From JAHJRN01 sp043805355 (GTDB taxonomy: Bacteria > Patescibacteriota > Patescibacteriia > 2-12-FULL-60-25): a stretch of DNA of 18,190 nucleotides. The notes beneath the pieces are model-generated. The model was not told where the DNA came from, ran no database searches, and saw nothing but the letters and a program-made list of their open reading frames with translations. Positions 6,022 through 13,782 of the stretch are shown piece after piece (positions within the stretch are counted from its first letter, which is position 1; each line of letters starts with the position of its first letter). The stretch lies in assembly GCA_043805355.1 (NCBI GenBank), contig JAZDIB010000060.1, positions 1 to 18,190 on the forward strand, given 5' to 3'. The position numbers and the translations under genes were made by a program.

Positions 6022-6035
6022 TCCTTCAGAAAGGA
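6022..6035 (+). promoter_or_regulatory. SD sequence inside a small hairpin
   Basis: TCCTT (6022-6026) can pair with AAGGA (6031-6035) across the loop CAGA. AAGGA is the SD sequence, 5 nt before the ATG at 6041. The pairing would hide the ribosome site and could tune translation. A 5-bp stem is weak, so regulation is only a possibility. Confidence 0.4.
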
Positions 6036-6040
6036 ACACC

Positions 6041-7057
6041 ATGGAAACGAGCGGCCTCCACGTGACCATCCACGCGATCCTGAGGTACGCGCAGCGCGTC
6101 GAGCGACGCGACATCATGGACGACTACTACTTCGTCCGCGAAGAAAGGGACCGCTACACCTCCCTCATCCTATCGTGCATCTCCATGGGCGAGCCTCTCC
6201 CGGCGCAATGCTGTCAGTTCTTCGTGAAGCCGACCAGCGTCAGGAGGAGCCGTTCGTACCACCGCGCCATGGGGTCGCTCGCGAACGAGACGCTCGCCGC
6301 CGATTCGATCCCGCTCTCGTGGGGTTCGTACGTCTTCGACGGGGCCGCGTGCTTCGTCGTCGAGCGCGGACGAATCCTGACGGTCATCGTCCCGGACGCC
6401 ATGGAGATCGAGACGCTCGAGAGCATCCTCGAAAACGAGGATCGCGCTCCCACGGGCTCGAGCAGTCCGCTCCTGACGGACCCGAGCTTAGCGGAGACGC
6501 GGAACATGCTCCTCGAAGCGGCGGACCTGATACGGTCTGAGCACTCGGACGGGAGCCTCGGGCTGCCCCGCCCATCCCGAATCGAGGTCCTCGAGCCGGC
6601 ATGGATCCCCTCCGGCGAGACGTGCGTCAACACGGAATTCGTGGCGATGTTCCTCCGATGGATCGGCCGCGTCATCCCGGCCGACGGCCGACCGGTCCTC
6701 CTGCTCTACGACGCGCATTACAGGTTCTTCCGCCATACGATCGACCTCCTGTCCGATCACGGCCTCGTCGCGAGGATGAATCATCCCGATTTCACCTTCG
6801 ATGCCCTGATCGCGCCCGGCAGGCCACCCCCTGGCACCGAGGATATCCTCGAAGCCCTCCGCGACGGGTCGTTCTCGCACACGTTCCTGTTCTGCACGCA
6901 CAATGGCGCGAAGGCCGCGATCCATCTCATCCGCCAGGTCGCGGGCCCGGACCTGCAAATCCATTGCCGGCATCGGGACGAGGCCGCAGCGGAACGCGAA
7001 CCGTCGGGAATCCTCTATGCCTTCAGCGACGGACAGCTCGCCTCCATGCCCTTCTGA
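6041..7057 (+). CDS. Hypothetical protein, 338 aa, possibly two domains
   Basis: I do not recognise the family. The ATG at 6041 follows AAGGA by 5 nt. The N-terminal part (residues 5-125) opens with HAILRYAQR (11-19) and later has a hydrophobic strand pair ending in ILTVIV. The pattern His-Ala-x-x-Arg-Tyr early and a strand with ILTV late is reminiscent of small RelE/DUF4258-like proteins, but this is only a visual resemblance. Residues 126-185 look like a linker, with Ser, Asp and Glu. Residues 190-338 form an alternating strand-helix pattern (for example RPVLLLYDAH, HTFLFCTHNG, DLQIHC), consistent with an alpha/beta domain. There are six Cys residues but no metal-site spacing. It is monocistronic, with its own promoter and terminator. 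Confidence 0.75.
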   Translation: METSGLHVTIHAILRYAQRVERRDIMDDYYFVREERDRYTSLILSCISMGEPLPAQCCQFFVKPTSVRRSRSYHRAMGSLANETLAADSIPLSWGSYVFDGAACFVVERGRILTVIVPDAMEIETLESILENEDRAPTGSSSPLLTDPSLAETRNMLLEAADLIRSEHSDGSLGLPRPSRIEVLEPAWIPSGETCVNTEFVAMFLRWIGRVIPADGRPVLLLYDAHYRFFRHTIDLLSDHGLVARMNHPDFTFDALIAPGRPPPGTEDILEALRDGSFSHTFLFCTHNGAKAAIHLIRQVAGPDLQIHCRHRDEAAAEREPSGILYAFSDGQLASMPF

Positions 7058-7060
7058 CGG

Positions 7061-7089
7061 AACCCCAGCGCTTGCCGGGGTTTTTATTT
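7061..7089 (+). terminator. Terminator of the 338-aa gene
   Basis: AACCCC (7061-7066) pairs with GGGGTT (7077-7082), with inner GC/GC pairs after an A-C mismatch, followed by TTTTTATTT. The stop codon of the convergent glycosyltransferase gene (7086-7084) lies in the T-run, so the hairpin also follows that gene on the other strand, with only a weak T-tract there. Confidence 0.8.
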
Positions 7090-8211
7090 CGACAGCACCT
7101 GCCTAATGCCGCCGGCGACCTTCGCCGCCACCCGCTCCCATGTCATCGCCTGCGAAAGCCGCTTTCCCTCGGACGCGAACCGCGCTCGCCCCTCGTCATC
7201 GGCCATGAGATGGGACAGCGCCTGACCCCATGCATGCGTGTCATGCGGGTCAACCAGGACGCCGGCCTCGCCGACCACTTCCGGAAGGGCTCCGGCCTGT
7301 GACGCAATGACGACGGTCCCGGCCTGCATCGCCTCCAGGGCGACGAGCCCGAACCCTTCGGACAATGACGGCACGGCGACGACCGACGCGCCGAGGAGCA
7401 GGTCGCGACGTGTCGCGTCGTCGACGTGCCCGATGCGACGGACACGACCAAACTTCTCGTCGAGACAGCTACAGCGTTCGATGTCGGTTTGAACATGTTC
7501 CGACTTCCATCCGTCGCGACCCGCGATGACCAAGTCCGTCGGCACCGGGAACATCGTCCGTTCCGCTTCCCATGCGGCGATGAGCGTCGCGAAGTTCTTG
7601 CGCGGCTCGACAGTGCCGAGGGCGAGGATGAACGGTCGCGAGAGGCCAGCCGCGGCGAGTCGCTTCCGTGCGACGGCCTTCGCATCCACCAGCGCCTCGT
7701 CCCGGAGCGACGCGAGGACCGGATCCCCGCCTTCGTGCGTGACGACGATACGCTCTGATGCGACCGCGAACAGACGACGGATGTCGCGCTTCGTATCCTC
7801 GCTCACCGCGAAGACGAGCGGTGCGGACGTGACGCCTTTCCGATATATCCGCGTCGTGAGAAGGCGACGGAACAACGATTGCGGGAACCATTCCGGATGC
7901 GAATAGATCGCGAGGTCATGTACCCAGGGCACTGAGCGGATCTTGAGACCTGGTGCGACGGCGCCACCTGGCACGAACAGGAGGTCGCACGGATGCGGAC
8001 GCACGGCCGCACGCAGCGACGAACCCGACACGTCGTCCAACCGGACCACGTCGGACGTCTCCATCTTTTGTTTCGCAGGAAGATACAACCGCCAATCCCA
8101 ACCGACATCGAGACGGAGGAGCGCGTCCGTCAAAAAACGCGCCGCGTGCGCCACGCCCGCGCCTTCACTGCCGTCCGCCGGCAGGCACCGGAGATCGATT
8201 CCGACGATCAT
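7084..8211 (-). CDS. GT4-family glycosyltransferase (group 1)
   Basis: This is a retaining, nucleotide-sugar-dependent glycosyltransferase of GT-B fold, 375 aa. The N-terminal acceptor domain starts at once with MIVGIDLRCLP. The C-terminal donor domain has FILALGTVEPRKN (194-206) and the E-x7-E motif as SEGFGLVALEAM (284-295, E285 and E293), followed by a Gly/Pro-rich donor loop. The acceptor sugar and product are unknown; cell-surface polysaccharide or glycolipid is usual for this family. The frame is open upstream to 8244, but I chose the ATG at 8211, which begins at the family's first strand and lies 2 nt after the upstream stop. It is the last gene of a seven-gene minus-strand run, directly after a D-Ala-D-Ala carboxypeptidase, which supports an envelope role. 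Confidence 0.9.
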   Translation of the reverse strand: MIVGIDLRCLPADGSEGAGVAHAARFLTDALLRLDVGWDWRLYLPAKQKMETSDVVRLDDVSGSSLRAAVRPHPCDLLFVPGGAVAPGLKIRSVPWVHDLAIYSHPEWFPQSLFRRLLTTRIYRKGVTSAPLVFAVSEDTKRDIRRLFAVASERIVVTHEGGDPVLASLRDEALVDAKAVARKRLAAAGLSRPFILALGTVEPRKNFATLIAAWEAERTMFPVPTDLVIAGRDGWKSEHVQTDIERCSCLDEKFGRVRRIGHVDDATRRDLLLGASVVAVPSLSEGFGLVALEAMQAGTVVIASQAGALPEVVGEAGVLVDPHDTHAWGQALSHLMADDEGRARFASEGKRLSQAMTWERVAAKVAGGIRQVLSK

Positions 8212-8213
8212 GC

Positions 8214-9140
8214 CTAATTCCACGAATACGCCCCGAACGTCCATGCCGTGATGGCCTTGATATCCTGATACCGCGAGAAGTGGTTGGGGCTCGCGAGGAT
8301 GACCGCGACGACCGCATGACCGGCGGCATCCTGCGTGACCTGCGCCATGTCGTATCCGGCCGTCGGAAGCGAACCGGTCTTCGCGCCGAGGATGCGGTAC
8401 GGCTCCTTGTTCAGGAACGATGTCAGCAGGAGGTTCGTCGAACCGATCGGGACTTTCTTCCCTGCACTCGTCACGATCGTGACTGACGGCAACGCCGCCG
8501 CATCCGCGATGACCCTGTTCGTCAACGCGATGGTGAGCATGGCCGCGACATCCGCCGCGTTCGCGCGGTTCAGGGTATCGACGCCAGTCGGGTCCACGAA
8601 GACCGGGGACACGAGCTTCAGGTCCTTCGCCTTCGCGTTCATGGCCGCGACGAACGCCTCGCGGCCCATGGTCGTACGCGCCAGCGCGTTCGCCGCGACG
8701 TTCACGGAACCGACCAGGAGCGCCTGCACGGCGTCGCCGTTCGTGATGGTGTCTCCAGGCGCGAACACGCCCTTCCCCTCCCCGCGGAAATCATCTTCGA
8801 CGAACGTCAGCGGCTTTGCCGGGTCGAAATCGCCCTGGAGCACGACCATCGCGGTCATGAGCTTCGAGAGGCTCGCGATGGGCATGACGTCATGCGCGCG
8901 CTTGGAATAGAGGACCTCTCCGGTCGCGACATCGGCCACGAACACGGCACGCGCCGTCGTCTCGACCCCGAGGCTCTCGGGCCGGCTCTTGCGCGGGGGC
9001 TTCGGCACGGTATTCTCCGGGACCGATGACGCGGTCGGAAGCGTGACATACGCCGACGGACCGTTCATGTACGGCGTCGCGGCATACGCGGGCGACACGA
9101 GAGAGTAGGCGGCCATCAGGCCGATCAAGGCGTCAAGCAT
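8214..9140 (-). CDS. D-alanyl-D-alanine carboxypeptidase (PBP5-like, S11)
   Basis: This is a serine peptidase that trims the terminal D-Ala from peptidoglycan stem peptides outside the membrane. Counting from the ATG at 9140, residues 1-21 form a signal peptide ending in AYA-AT. The active-site SxxK is SLSK at 90-93, SxN is SVN at 145-147, and KTG is at 254-256. The total is 308 aa, shorter than E. coli PBP5 and compatible with only the catalytic domain. The C-terminus (TFGAYSWN) has no obvious amphipathic anchor helix. The frame is open upstream to 9263, but that part overlaps scpB and is Arg/Ser-rich shadow; the signal peptide decides the start. It sits 4 nt after scpB and 2 nt before the glycosyltransferase gene, so it is co-transcribed. 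Confidence 0.93.
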   Translation of the reverse strand: MLDALIGLMAAYSLVSPAYAATPYMNGPSAYVTLPTASSVPENTVPKPPRKSRPESLGVETTARAVFVADVATGEVLYSKRAHDVMPIASLSKLMTAMVVLQGDFDPAKPLTFVEDDFRGEGKGVFAPGDTITNGDAVQALLVGSVNVAANALARTTMGREAFVAAMNAKAKDLKLVSPVFVDPTGVDTLNRANAADVAAMLTIALTNRVIADAAALPSVTIVTSAGKKVPIGSTNLLLTSFLNKEPYRILGAKTGSLPTAGYDMAQVTQDAAGHAVVAVILASPNHFSRYQDIKAITAWTFGAYSWN

Positions 9141-9144
9141 GTGT

Positions 9145-9708
9145 TTATGTTTGTGTCGGTGCGACGTGTTCTTCAAGCTGTGTGAGGACGTCCGCGACCG
9201 CGGCGTGTCCGCGGAGCGTCTCGTATTCGGGTAGCCCCTCGACCGACGGGACGCCGATGGCATTCAGGAATTCGAACGTGACGCTGTAGACGGGCTGGCC
9301 TAAGCGTTCGTCCCCTTTTTCTTCGACAAGTCCTCGCATCATGAGGTTTCTCAAGATGAGCGACGACTGGATGCCGCGGATTTGTTCGACCTCGGGACGC
9401 GTCATGGGTCCGCGGTACGCGAGAATGGTGAGCGCCTCGAGCTGCGGCCGCGTCAGTTCGCCGGAGGCTTCGGCTTTCACCGTCTGCTTCACGATCTCTG
9501 CGGCTTCGGGGCGCGTCACGATCTGGACCTCATGCCCATTGCGCTGGAGCATCAACCCGCTTTCCCGACCGTCGAGCGATTCCGAGAGGTCCTTCAGCGC
9601 CGCTATCACGTCATCGGCGGAGATGTCGAGCAGTTCGGCGAATCGCTTGATGGAGACGGGCTTGGATGAGGCGAAGAGGATCGCCTCGATGGATGCGGCA
9701 TGGGTCAT
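9145..9708 (-). CDS. scpB: Segregation and condensation protein B
   Basis: ScpB is the winged-helix subunit of the SMC-ScpAB condensin, where it dimerises and binds ScpA. The 187-aa sequence shows the typical opening ASIEAILFASSKPVS, the central LTRPQLEALTILAYRGPMTR (about 85-104), the RGIQSS segment, and a GRP-like LGQPVYSVT strand before a variable tail. Length is normal. The start ATG at 9708 overlaps the scpA stop as ATGA, so translation of the two subunits is coupled. Confidence 0.95.
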   Translation of the reverse strand: MTHAASIEAILFASSKPVSIKRFAELLDISADDVIAALKDLSESLDGRESGLMLQRNGHEVQIVTRPEAAEIVKQTVKAEASGELTRPQLEALTILAYRGPMTRPEVEQIRGIQSSLILRNLMMRGLVEEKGDERLGQPVYSVTFEFLNAIGVPSVEGLPEYETLRGHAAVADVLTQLEEHVAPTQT

Positions 9709-10457
9709 ATGACGATGGTCGGTTCAGCGAGCGGGTCGCCGGTCGCGTCCGGGTCCGCTTCGATATCGATATCCTCAAAGAGGTTCTTCTGGTTCACGAA
9801 CACGAAACGCCGCTTGACGAGCTCGAGCAGCGCGAGGAACGAGACGACGGCTTCGGTGCGCGTCTTCGCGCCCTTGAGGAACGCGTGGAACGAGGTCTTG
9901 CTGTGCGTGGAGATGCGGCGGTACAGGTCGCGGATCTTCTCGTGGATGGTGACGACGCGTTCCAGGCTCGCCTGCGGCAGACGAAGCAGGGGCTCGAGGC
10001 GCGCGATGACGCGCTTCATCGCATGGAACATCGCATCGGCCGTGACGCCCACGGGCGGCATGAATCCGGCCGTCTCTTGGCGCTTGATGGACGAGATCTG
10101 TCGCGCATACGACCTGCGCCCCGCGTTCCACATGCCGTCCATCATCTTGGCCGCCTGCACGAATCGCTGGTATTCGCGTAGCTGCGTCTCGAGGTCCGGT
10201 CCTTCTTCGAGATCCGGGTCCTGAATCGAGGGGATGAGCAGCCGCGACTTCATGTACATCAATTTCGCGGCGATCATGAGGAAGTCCGCGAGGTCTTCCG
10301 GCGGGATATCCTGGTTTTCCTGCACGTGCTCCACGAACTGCTCGGCCACGGTCGCGAGCGACACGGTCGAGATGTCGAGTTCCTCCCGTTCGACAAGCTG
10401 AAGCAGGAGGTCCAACGGACCCTCGAACTGCTCGACCCGGAACGTGACAGAAGCCAT
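9705..10457 (-). CDS. scpA: Segregation and condensation protein A
   Basis: ScpA is the kleisin subunit that bridges SMC heads and recruits ScpB. The N-terminal signature FEGPLDLLLQLVEREELDI (residues 10-28) is clear, as is the helical IAAKLMYMKSRLLIP segment (62-76). The C-terminal winged-helix region (about 185-230) contains the usual SFLALLELVKRR stretch. The 250-aa length is normal. AAGGG lies 6 nt before the ATG, one of the few SD-like sites in this run. The gene follows aspS by 63 nt, a gap with a hairpin and a possible -10 box, so scpAB and the two envelope genes may also be expressed separately from aspS. No smc gene is in the window. Confidence 0.94.
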   Translation of the reverse strand: MASVTFRVEQFEGPLDLLLQLVEREELDISTVSLATVAEQFVEHVQENQDIPPEDLADFLMIAAKLMYMKSRLLIPSIQDPDLEEGPDLETQLREYQRFVQAAKMMDGMWNAGRRSYARQISSIKRQETAGFMPPVGVTADAMFHAMKRVIARLEPLLRLPQASLERVVTIHEKIRDLYRRISTHSKTSFHAFLKGAKTRTEAVVSFLALLELVKRRFVFVNQKNLFEDIDIEADPDATGDPLAEPTIVI

Positions 10458-10468
10458 GGAGAACCCTT

Positions 10469-10487
10469 ACGGCGTGAAAAACGCCGT
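10469..10487 (-). other. Hairpin in the aspS-scpA gap
   Basis: ACGGCGT and ACGCCGT pair (7 bp) around a 5-nt A-rich (plus strand) loop, 12 nt before the scpA ATG. On the minus strand no T-run follows, so it is not a standard terminator. Upstream on the same strand TATCAT (about 10501-10496) is a good -10 box, but I see no matching -35. It may be an internal promoter with a structured leader. Confidence 0.4.
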
Positions 10488-10520
10488 CTTCAACATGATA
10501 GCGCAAGGTTAGCCAAGAAT

Positions 10521-11954
10521 CTAGGTCCGCCGGCCTGGCTTTTTTGTCGCCTTTTCCACCATGATATGCAATTCCTTGAGACGGGCTGGGTCGGCTACCG
10601 ACGGGGCGCCCATCATGAGGTCGCGCGCGTCGCCGGTCTTGGGGAAGGCGCGCACCTCGCGGATGTTCGGTTCGTTCGCCAGGATCATCGCGATGCGGTC
10701 GAGGCCCGGCGCGATGCCTCCATGCGGCGGCGCGCCGTAGGAGAGCGCCTCGAGCATATGCCCGAACTGGTCCTCGATCTGCGCGTCGTCCATGCCCATG
10801 ACCTCGAAGACCTTCCGCAGGGGTTCCGGCTGGTGGTTGCGGATGCTTCCGCCGCCGACCTCGTAGCCGTTCAGGACCAGGTCGTACTGCGTCGTGAGGA
10901 TGTCGCCGAGATGCGTCTTGTCCATGAGCCACGGCATGTGCTCGGGCATGGGCGAGGAGAATGGGTTGTGGCTGAACGTCCATCCGCCCTCGTCCGTCTT
11001 CTCGAAGAACGGGAAGTCCACGATCCACGCGAACGCGAGCAGGTCCGGGTCGTCCTTGTCCTTGCGCAGGTCCGGCTTGTCGGAGCCGTAGCGTTCCACG
11101 ACGTCGCGGTACGAGAGCCGCGGGAACGGGATCTCCTGGATCTTCTTGTGCGGCGTCACGGCCTTCACCATCGCGATCATCATATCCTCGACCAGGGCGA
11201 GCACGTCGTCGCGGTCCACGAACGACATCTCGAGGTCGAGCTGGGTGAACTCGGGCTGGCGGTCGCCGCGCTGGTCCTCGTCACGGAAGCAGCGCGCCAC
11301 CTGGAAGTACCGCTCCATCCCGGCGACCATGAGGAGCTGCTTGAACTGCTGCGGCGACTGCGGCAACGCGTAGAATTTTCCCGGCTGGAGACGCGACGGC
11401 ACGAGGAACTCACGTGCACCCTCCGGCGTGCCGCGGGTGATATACGGCGTCTCGATCTCGGTGAACGCGTTGGCATGGAGATAGTCGCGGAACGCCGTCA
11501 CCATCTTGTCCCACAGCACGAGGTTCCGTCGCATGCGCGGCGAGCGCAGGTCGAGATAGCGGTACTTCAGCCGAAGCTCTTCGTTCACGCCGGACGTGTC
11601 CGCGAGCTCAAACGGCGGTGTCTTCGCGGGATTCAACACCTCGATATCCTTCGCGAGAATCTCGACGGTCCCGGTCTCGAGGTCGGGATTCACCTGCTTG
11701 GGTCCGCGCTTCTGCACGACGCCGCGGATGGAGAGGCAGAACTCCGGACGGATGTCCTTCATGACCTCACGGCCGCGCTCGGACAGCTCCGACGGGACCA
11801 GCACGACCTGGACCAGGCCGGACCGGTCGCGCATGTCGAGGAACGCCAATTTGCCCATGTCGCGTCGGACATGGACCCATCCTTGGATCGTGACCTCCTT
11901 GCCGACGCGGTCGACCGTCTCGATGTTCAAGCAGCGTTTTTCCATAGGATTCAT
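10521..11954 (-). CDS. aspS: Aspartyl-tRNA synthetase lacking the GAD domain
   Basis: This enzyme charges tRNA-Asp with aspartate (class II, cytosolic dimer). The N-terminal OB fold contains GWVHVRRDMG (25-34). The catalytic core has TPEGAREFLVPSR (176-188), motif 2 FRDEDQRGDRQPEFTQ (223-238) and motif 3 PPHGGIAPGLDR (409-420). The sequence is bacterial in type (GSDKPDLR at 290-297), but bacterial AspRS is normally about 590 aa because a GAD domain of some 120-130 residues follows that motif. Here about seven residues (KDKDDPD) lead straight into WIVDFPFFE, giving 477 aa. The residue after RRD is Met; His there marks known non-discriminating enzymes, so this is probably Asp-specific, which fits the asnS nearby. 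The start ATG overlaps the upstream stop (ATGA); M4 is an alternative. Confidence 0.95.
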   Translation of the reverse strand: MNPMEKRCLNIETVDRVGKEVTIQGWVHVRRDMGKLAFLDMRDRSGLVQVVLVPSELSERGREVMKDIRPEFCLSIRGVVQKRGPKQVNPDLETGTVEILAKDIEVLNPAKTPPFELADTSGVNEELRLKYRYLDLRSPRMRRNLVLWDKMVTAFRDYLHANAFTEIETPYITRGTPEGAREFLVPSRLQPGKFYALPQSPQQFKQLLMVAGMERYFQVARCFRDEDQRGDRQPEFTQLDLEMSFVDRDDVLALVEDMMIAMVKAVTPHKKIQEIPFPRLSYRDVVERYGSDKPDLRKDKDDPDLLAFAWIVDFPFFEKTDEGGWTFSHNPFSSPMPEHMPWLMDKTHLGDILTTQYDLVLNGYEVGGGSIRNHQPEPLRKVFEVMGMDDAQIEDQFGHMLEALSYGAPPHGGIAPGLDRIAMILANEPNIREVRAFPKTGDARDLMMGAPSVADPARLKELHIMVEKATKKPGRRT

Positions 11955-12694
11955 TCGGTAGTCCCAACGTTAACCGACATGCCGGACTCCTGTCCATCGA
12001 CGCTCCGGGCCATGATCTCGAGGTCCGCGAGGAGCCCGACCTGCACCGTGAACGTGCCGGAGAACGAACCGTCCTTCGCCTTCGTCAGGTCCATGAGCTT
12101 CGTCCGCGCGACCGCCGTCCCCGTGCCCTTCGGCGTCAGGTACGCGGCGACCGTCGCCGCGTTCGAGACCGTCACCGTCACGGTCGCCGTCGTCCCAGGT
12201 TCCGCGAGATACCATCCTTGATCCTGTTGCATGCCCTTGATACGCACGGTCAGGACGCGCGGCGACGAGGATGTCGATGCGACGCACACGCCGGTCTCAA
12301 GGCCGGGCGACAGCTTGCAGGTGTACTTCTCGACGCATCGTCCCATCGTCGGGCCGCATGCCTCCCGCGCCTCGCGGACGCGGGACGTCGTCCCTTCCGT
12401 GCTCTTGATGCAGATGCCGAGGTCCTGGTCCGGCGTCGTCTCGCACGTGAGGCTCGGCATGCACGGCAGACGCATCGGCCCGCCGCAGGCGCTCCCCTCC
12501 CCGCCGAGGCCCGGCGCTTCCGTCGCGGTCGTCGCCGCATCCAGGGATTCTCTCTTCACGCCGCCTTCGCGTTCCATCTGCTTCGCAAGGTAATAGGCGC
12601 CGACGGCGGAGAGGACGACCATCAAAACGAGAGCTACGACCCCAAGACCGACGAAGACCTTGATGCCCTTCGTGGGGTATGTTTGTTGCGCCAT
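11951..12694 (-). CDS. Hypothetical membrane-anchored protein with tandem Cys motifs
   Basis: This is an unrecognised 247-aa protein, probably extracytoplasmic. A single transmembrane helix lies at about residues 12-36 with a Lys-containing cytoplasmic tail, giving an N-in signal anchor. Two similar Cys-rich units follow: C70, C78, C84, C95 and C113, C120, C126, C137. Spacings are C-x7-C-x5-C-x10-C and C-x6-C-x5-C-x10-C, each starting with CG and ending G-[IV]-C-[IV], so they look like a tandem duplication of a disulfide-bonded module. Residues 146-247 alternate Thr/Val-rich strands and resemble an Ig-like beta sandwich. The stop overlaps the aspS start by 4 nt, tying its translation to aspS. 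It follows the beta-repeat membrane protein by 21 nt. Confidence 0.75.
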   Translation of the reverse strand: MAQQTYPTKGIKVFVGLGVVALVLMVVLSAVGAYYLAKQMEREGGVKRESLDAATTATEAPGLGGEGSACGGPMRLPCMPSLTCETTPDQDLGICIKSTEGTTSRVREAREACGPTMGRCVEKYTCKLSPGLETGVCVASTSSSPRVLTVRIKGMQQDQGWYLAEPGTTATVTVTVSNAATVAAYLTPKGTGTAVARTKLMDLTKAKDGSFSGTFTVQVGLLADLEIMARSVDGQESGMSVNVGTTE

Positions 12695-12715
12695 ATGACC
12701 GATATGCTACCTGTT

Positions 12716-13759
12716 CTACGGGGTTCCGTCGACTACGGGCGGCACGATCAGGAAGACCGCTCCATCGTCGCCCGGCGCATCCGCGGCCCGTTCCTCAGCT
12801 CTCGTAGCAGGGTCAACGACAAATAGTCCCGAATCGCGGAGCAGAAGGACGCGCCCGTCATCCAGGATGCCGAGCGGCACCCCGAGCCCGAGGGATGTTG
12901 TCGTCCCTTCCGACACGACAGTTATCTGTCCGTCATCCGTCGCATACGCGACCTTCGACATGTCGACAAACATCACGAAGTTCAGGATGACACGACTCGT
13001 CTCCTCCGCCACGACCGTATTCGTCCCCTCGCGTTGGACGCGATGTAGCGACGACGGCGGAAGTGGCGCGCTCTCGAGACCTTCGCCGGGCTGGACCGCC
13101 ACGTACCAGACGCTTCCATGATCCGCGCGGACCATGCTGATGGTGTCCGGCAGGAACGCGACCTGTTCCACATCGCCGGAGAGCGACACGGAGAACAGGA
13201 TACGCGACGATGTCACGAACCCGGTCGCGGCCATGGTCTCGCTATCCCACCACCCGACTGGCGCGACATCCTTGACCGCACGACCTCCCGTCGCACGCAG
13301 GACATATGCATGGGATTCGCTTCCATTACGGACCTCGATGACGCCAGCCCCGTCCTTCCTCGACGGCGACGGATGCAGGGACCGACGACCATCCGGCGAC
13401 CGGATTCCGGCGGACGACGTCGCGAGGACGAATTCCGGCAGGAGATACGCCGGCTCGCCCGTCAGGACCTTGCGTCCGACGAGCGTCGAGAGCGGCGTCC
13501 CGAGCAGGTTCGTGTCATCCGGCCAGGTCGCGGACCGTTCCGTCCCATTCTCGACGATGCGGCTGCCGCGTCCGTCCACGACCAGAAGCGAAACGCCAGA
13601 AGCCCGTGTCGACGTCGGGACCTGTATCGACGGCGTCTGCTTGGCCGGTCCCCCCTTCGATTGTGACCCGAGATACGCCACGCCGACCACCCCTCCGACG
13701 ACCAAAAAGGTCGCGAAAAGGGCCAGATATCCCTTGGAGCCCGGGGGTGTCTTTTTCAT
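12716..13759 (-). CDS. Hypothetical membrane-anchored beta-repeat protein
   Basis: This is an unrecognised 347-aa protein. A positively charged N-terminus (MKKTPPGSKG) and one hydrophobic helix at about 11-31 make a signal anchor or uncleaved signal. The rest is rich in Val, Ser, Thr, Gly and Asp, with repeated short-strand patterns ending in turns (for example LLVVDGRG, VIEVRNGS, ITVVSEGT, LFVVDPAT). This suggests a beta-propeller-like exported domain; no enzymatic motif is visible. It is the first gene of the seven-gene run. On the minus strand TATCCT (13771-13766) lies 6 nt before the ATG, which would give a leaderless transcript, though no good -35 accompanies it. A terminator for the upstream asnS unit lies just before. 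Confidence 0.7.
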   Translation of the reverse strand: MKKTPPGSKGYLALFATFLVVGGVVGVAYLGSQSKGGPAKQTPSIQVPTSTRASGVSLLVVDGRGSRIVENGTERSATWPDDTNLLGTPLSTLVGRKVLTGEPAYLLPEFVLATSSAGIRSPDGRRSLHPSPSRKDGAGVIEVRNGSESHAYVLRATGGRAVKDVAPVGWWDSETMAATGFVTSSRILFSVSLSGDVEQVAFLPDTISMVRADHGSVWYVAVQPGEGLESAPLPPSSLHRVQREGTNTVVAEETSRVILNFVMFVDMSKVAYATDDGQITVVSEGTTTSLGLGVPLGILDDGRVLLLRDSGLFVVDPATRAEERAADAPGDDGAVFLIVPPVVDGTP

Positions 13760-13782
13760 GAAGATAGGATAGCACGGACAAG

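Noticed and set aside
6695..6790. Similarity of RPVLLLYDAH in the 338-aa protein to the second Asp strand of DDE transposases
   Set aside because: Only one short segment matches. No other DDE motif, inverted repeats or target duplication is visible.
9141..9263. Upstream extension of the carboxypeptidase
   Set aside because: It is Arg/Ser-rich shadow of scpB, and would bury the signal peptide 41 residues inside the protein.
10326..12221. 631-aa open frame on the plus strand opposite scpA and aspS
   Set aside because: It is His/Arg/Leu-rich antisense shadow caused by high GC. The minus-strand genes have complete conserved motifs and ATGA overlaps.
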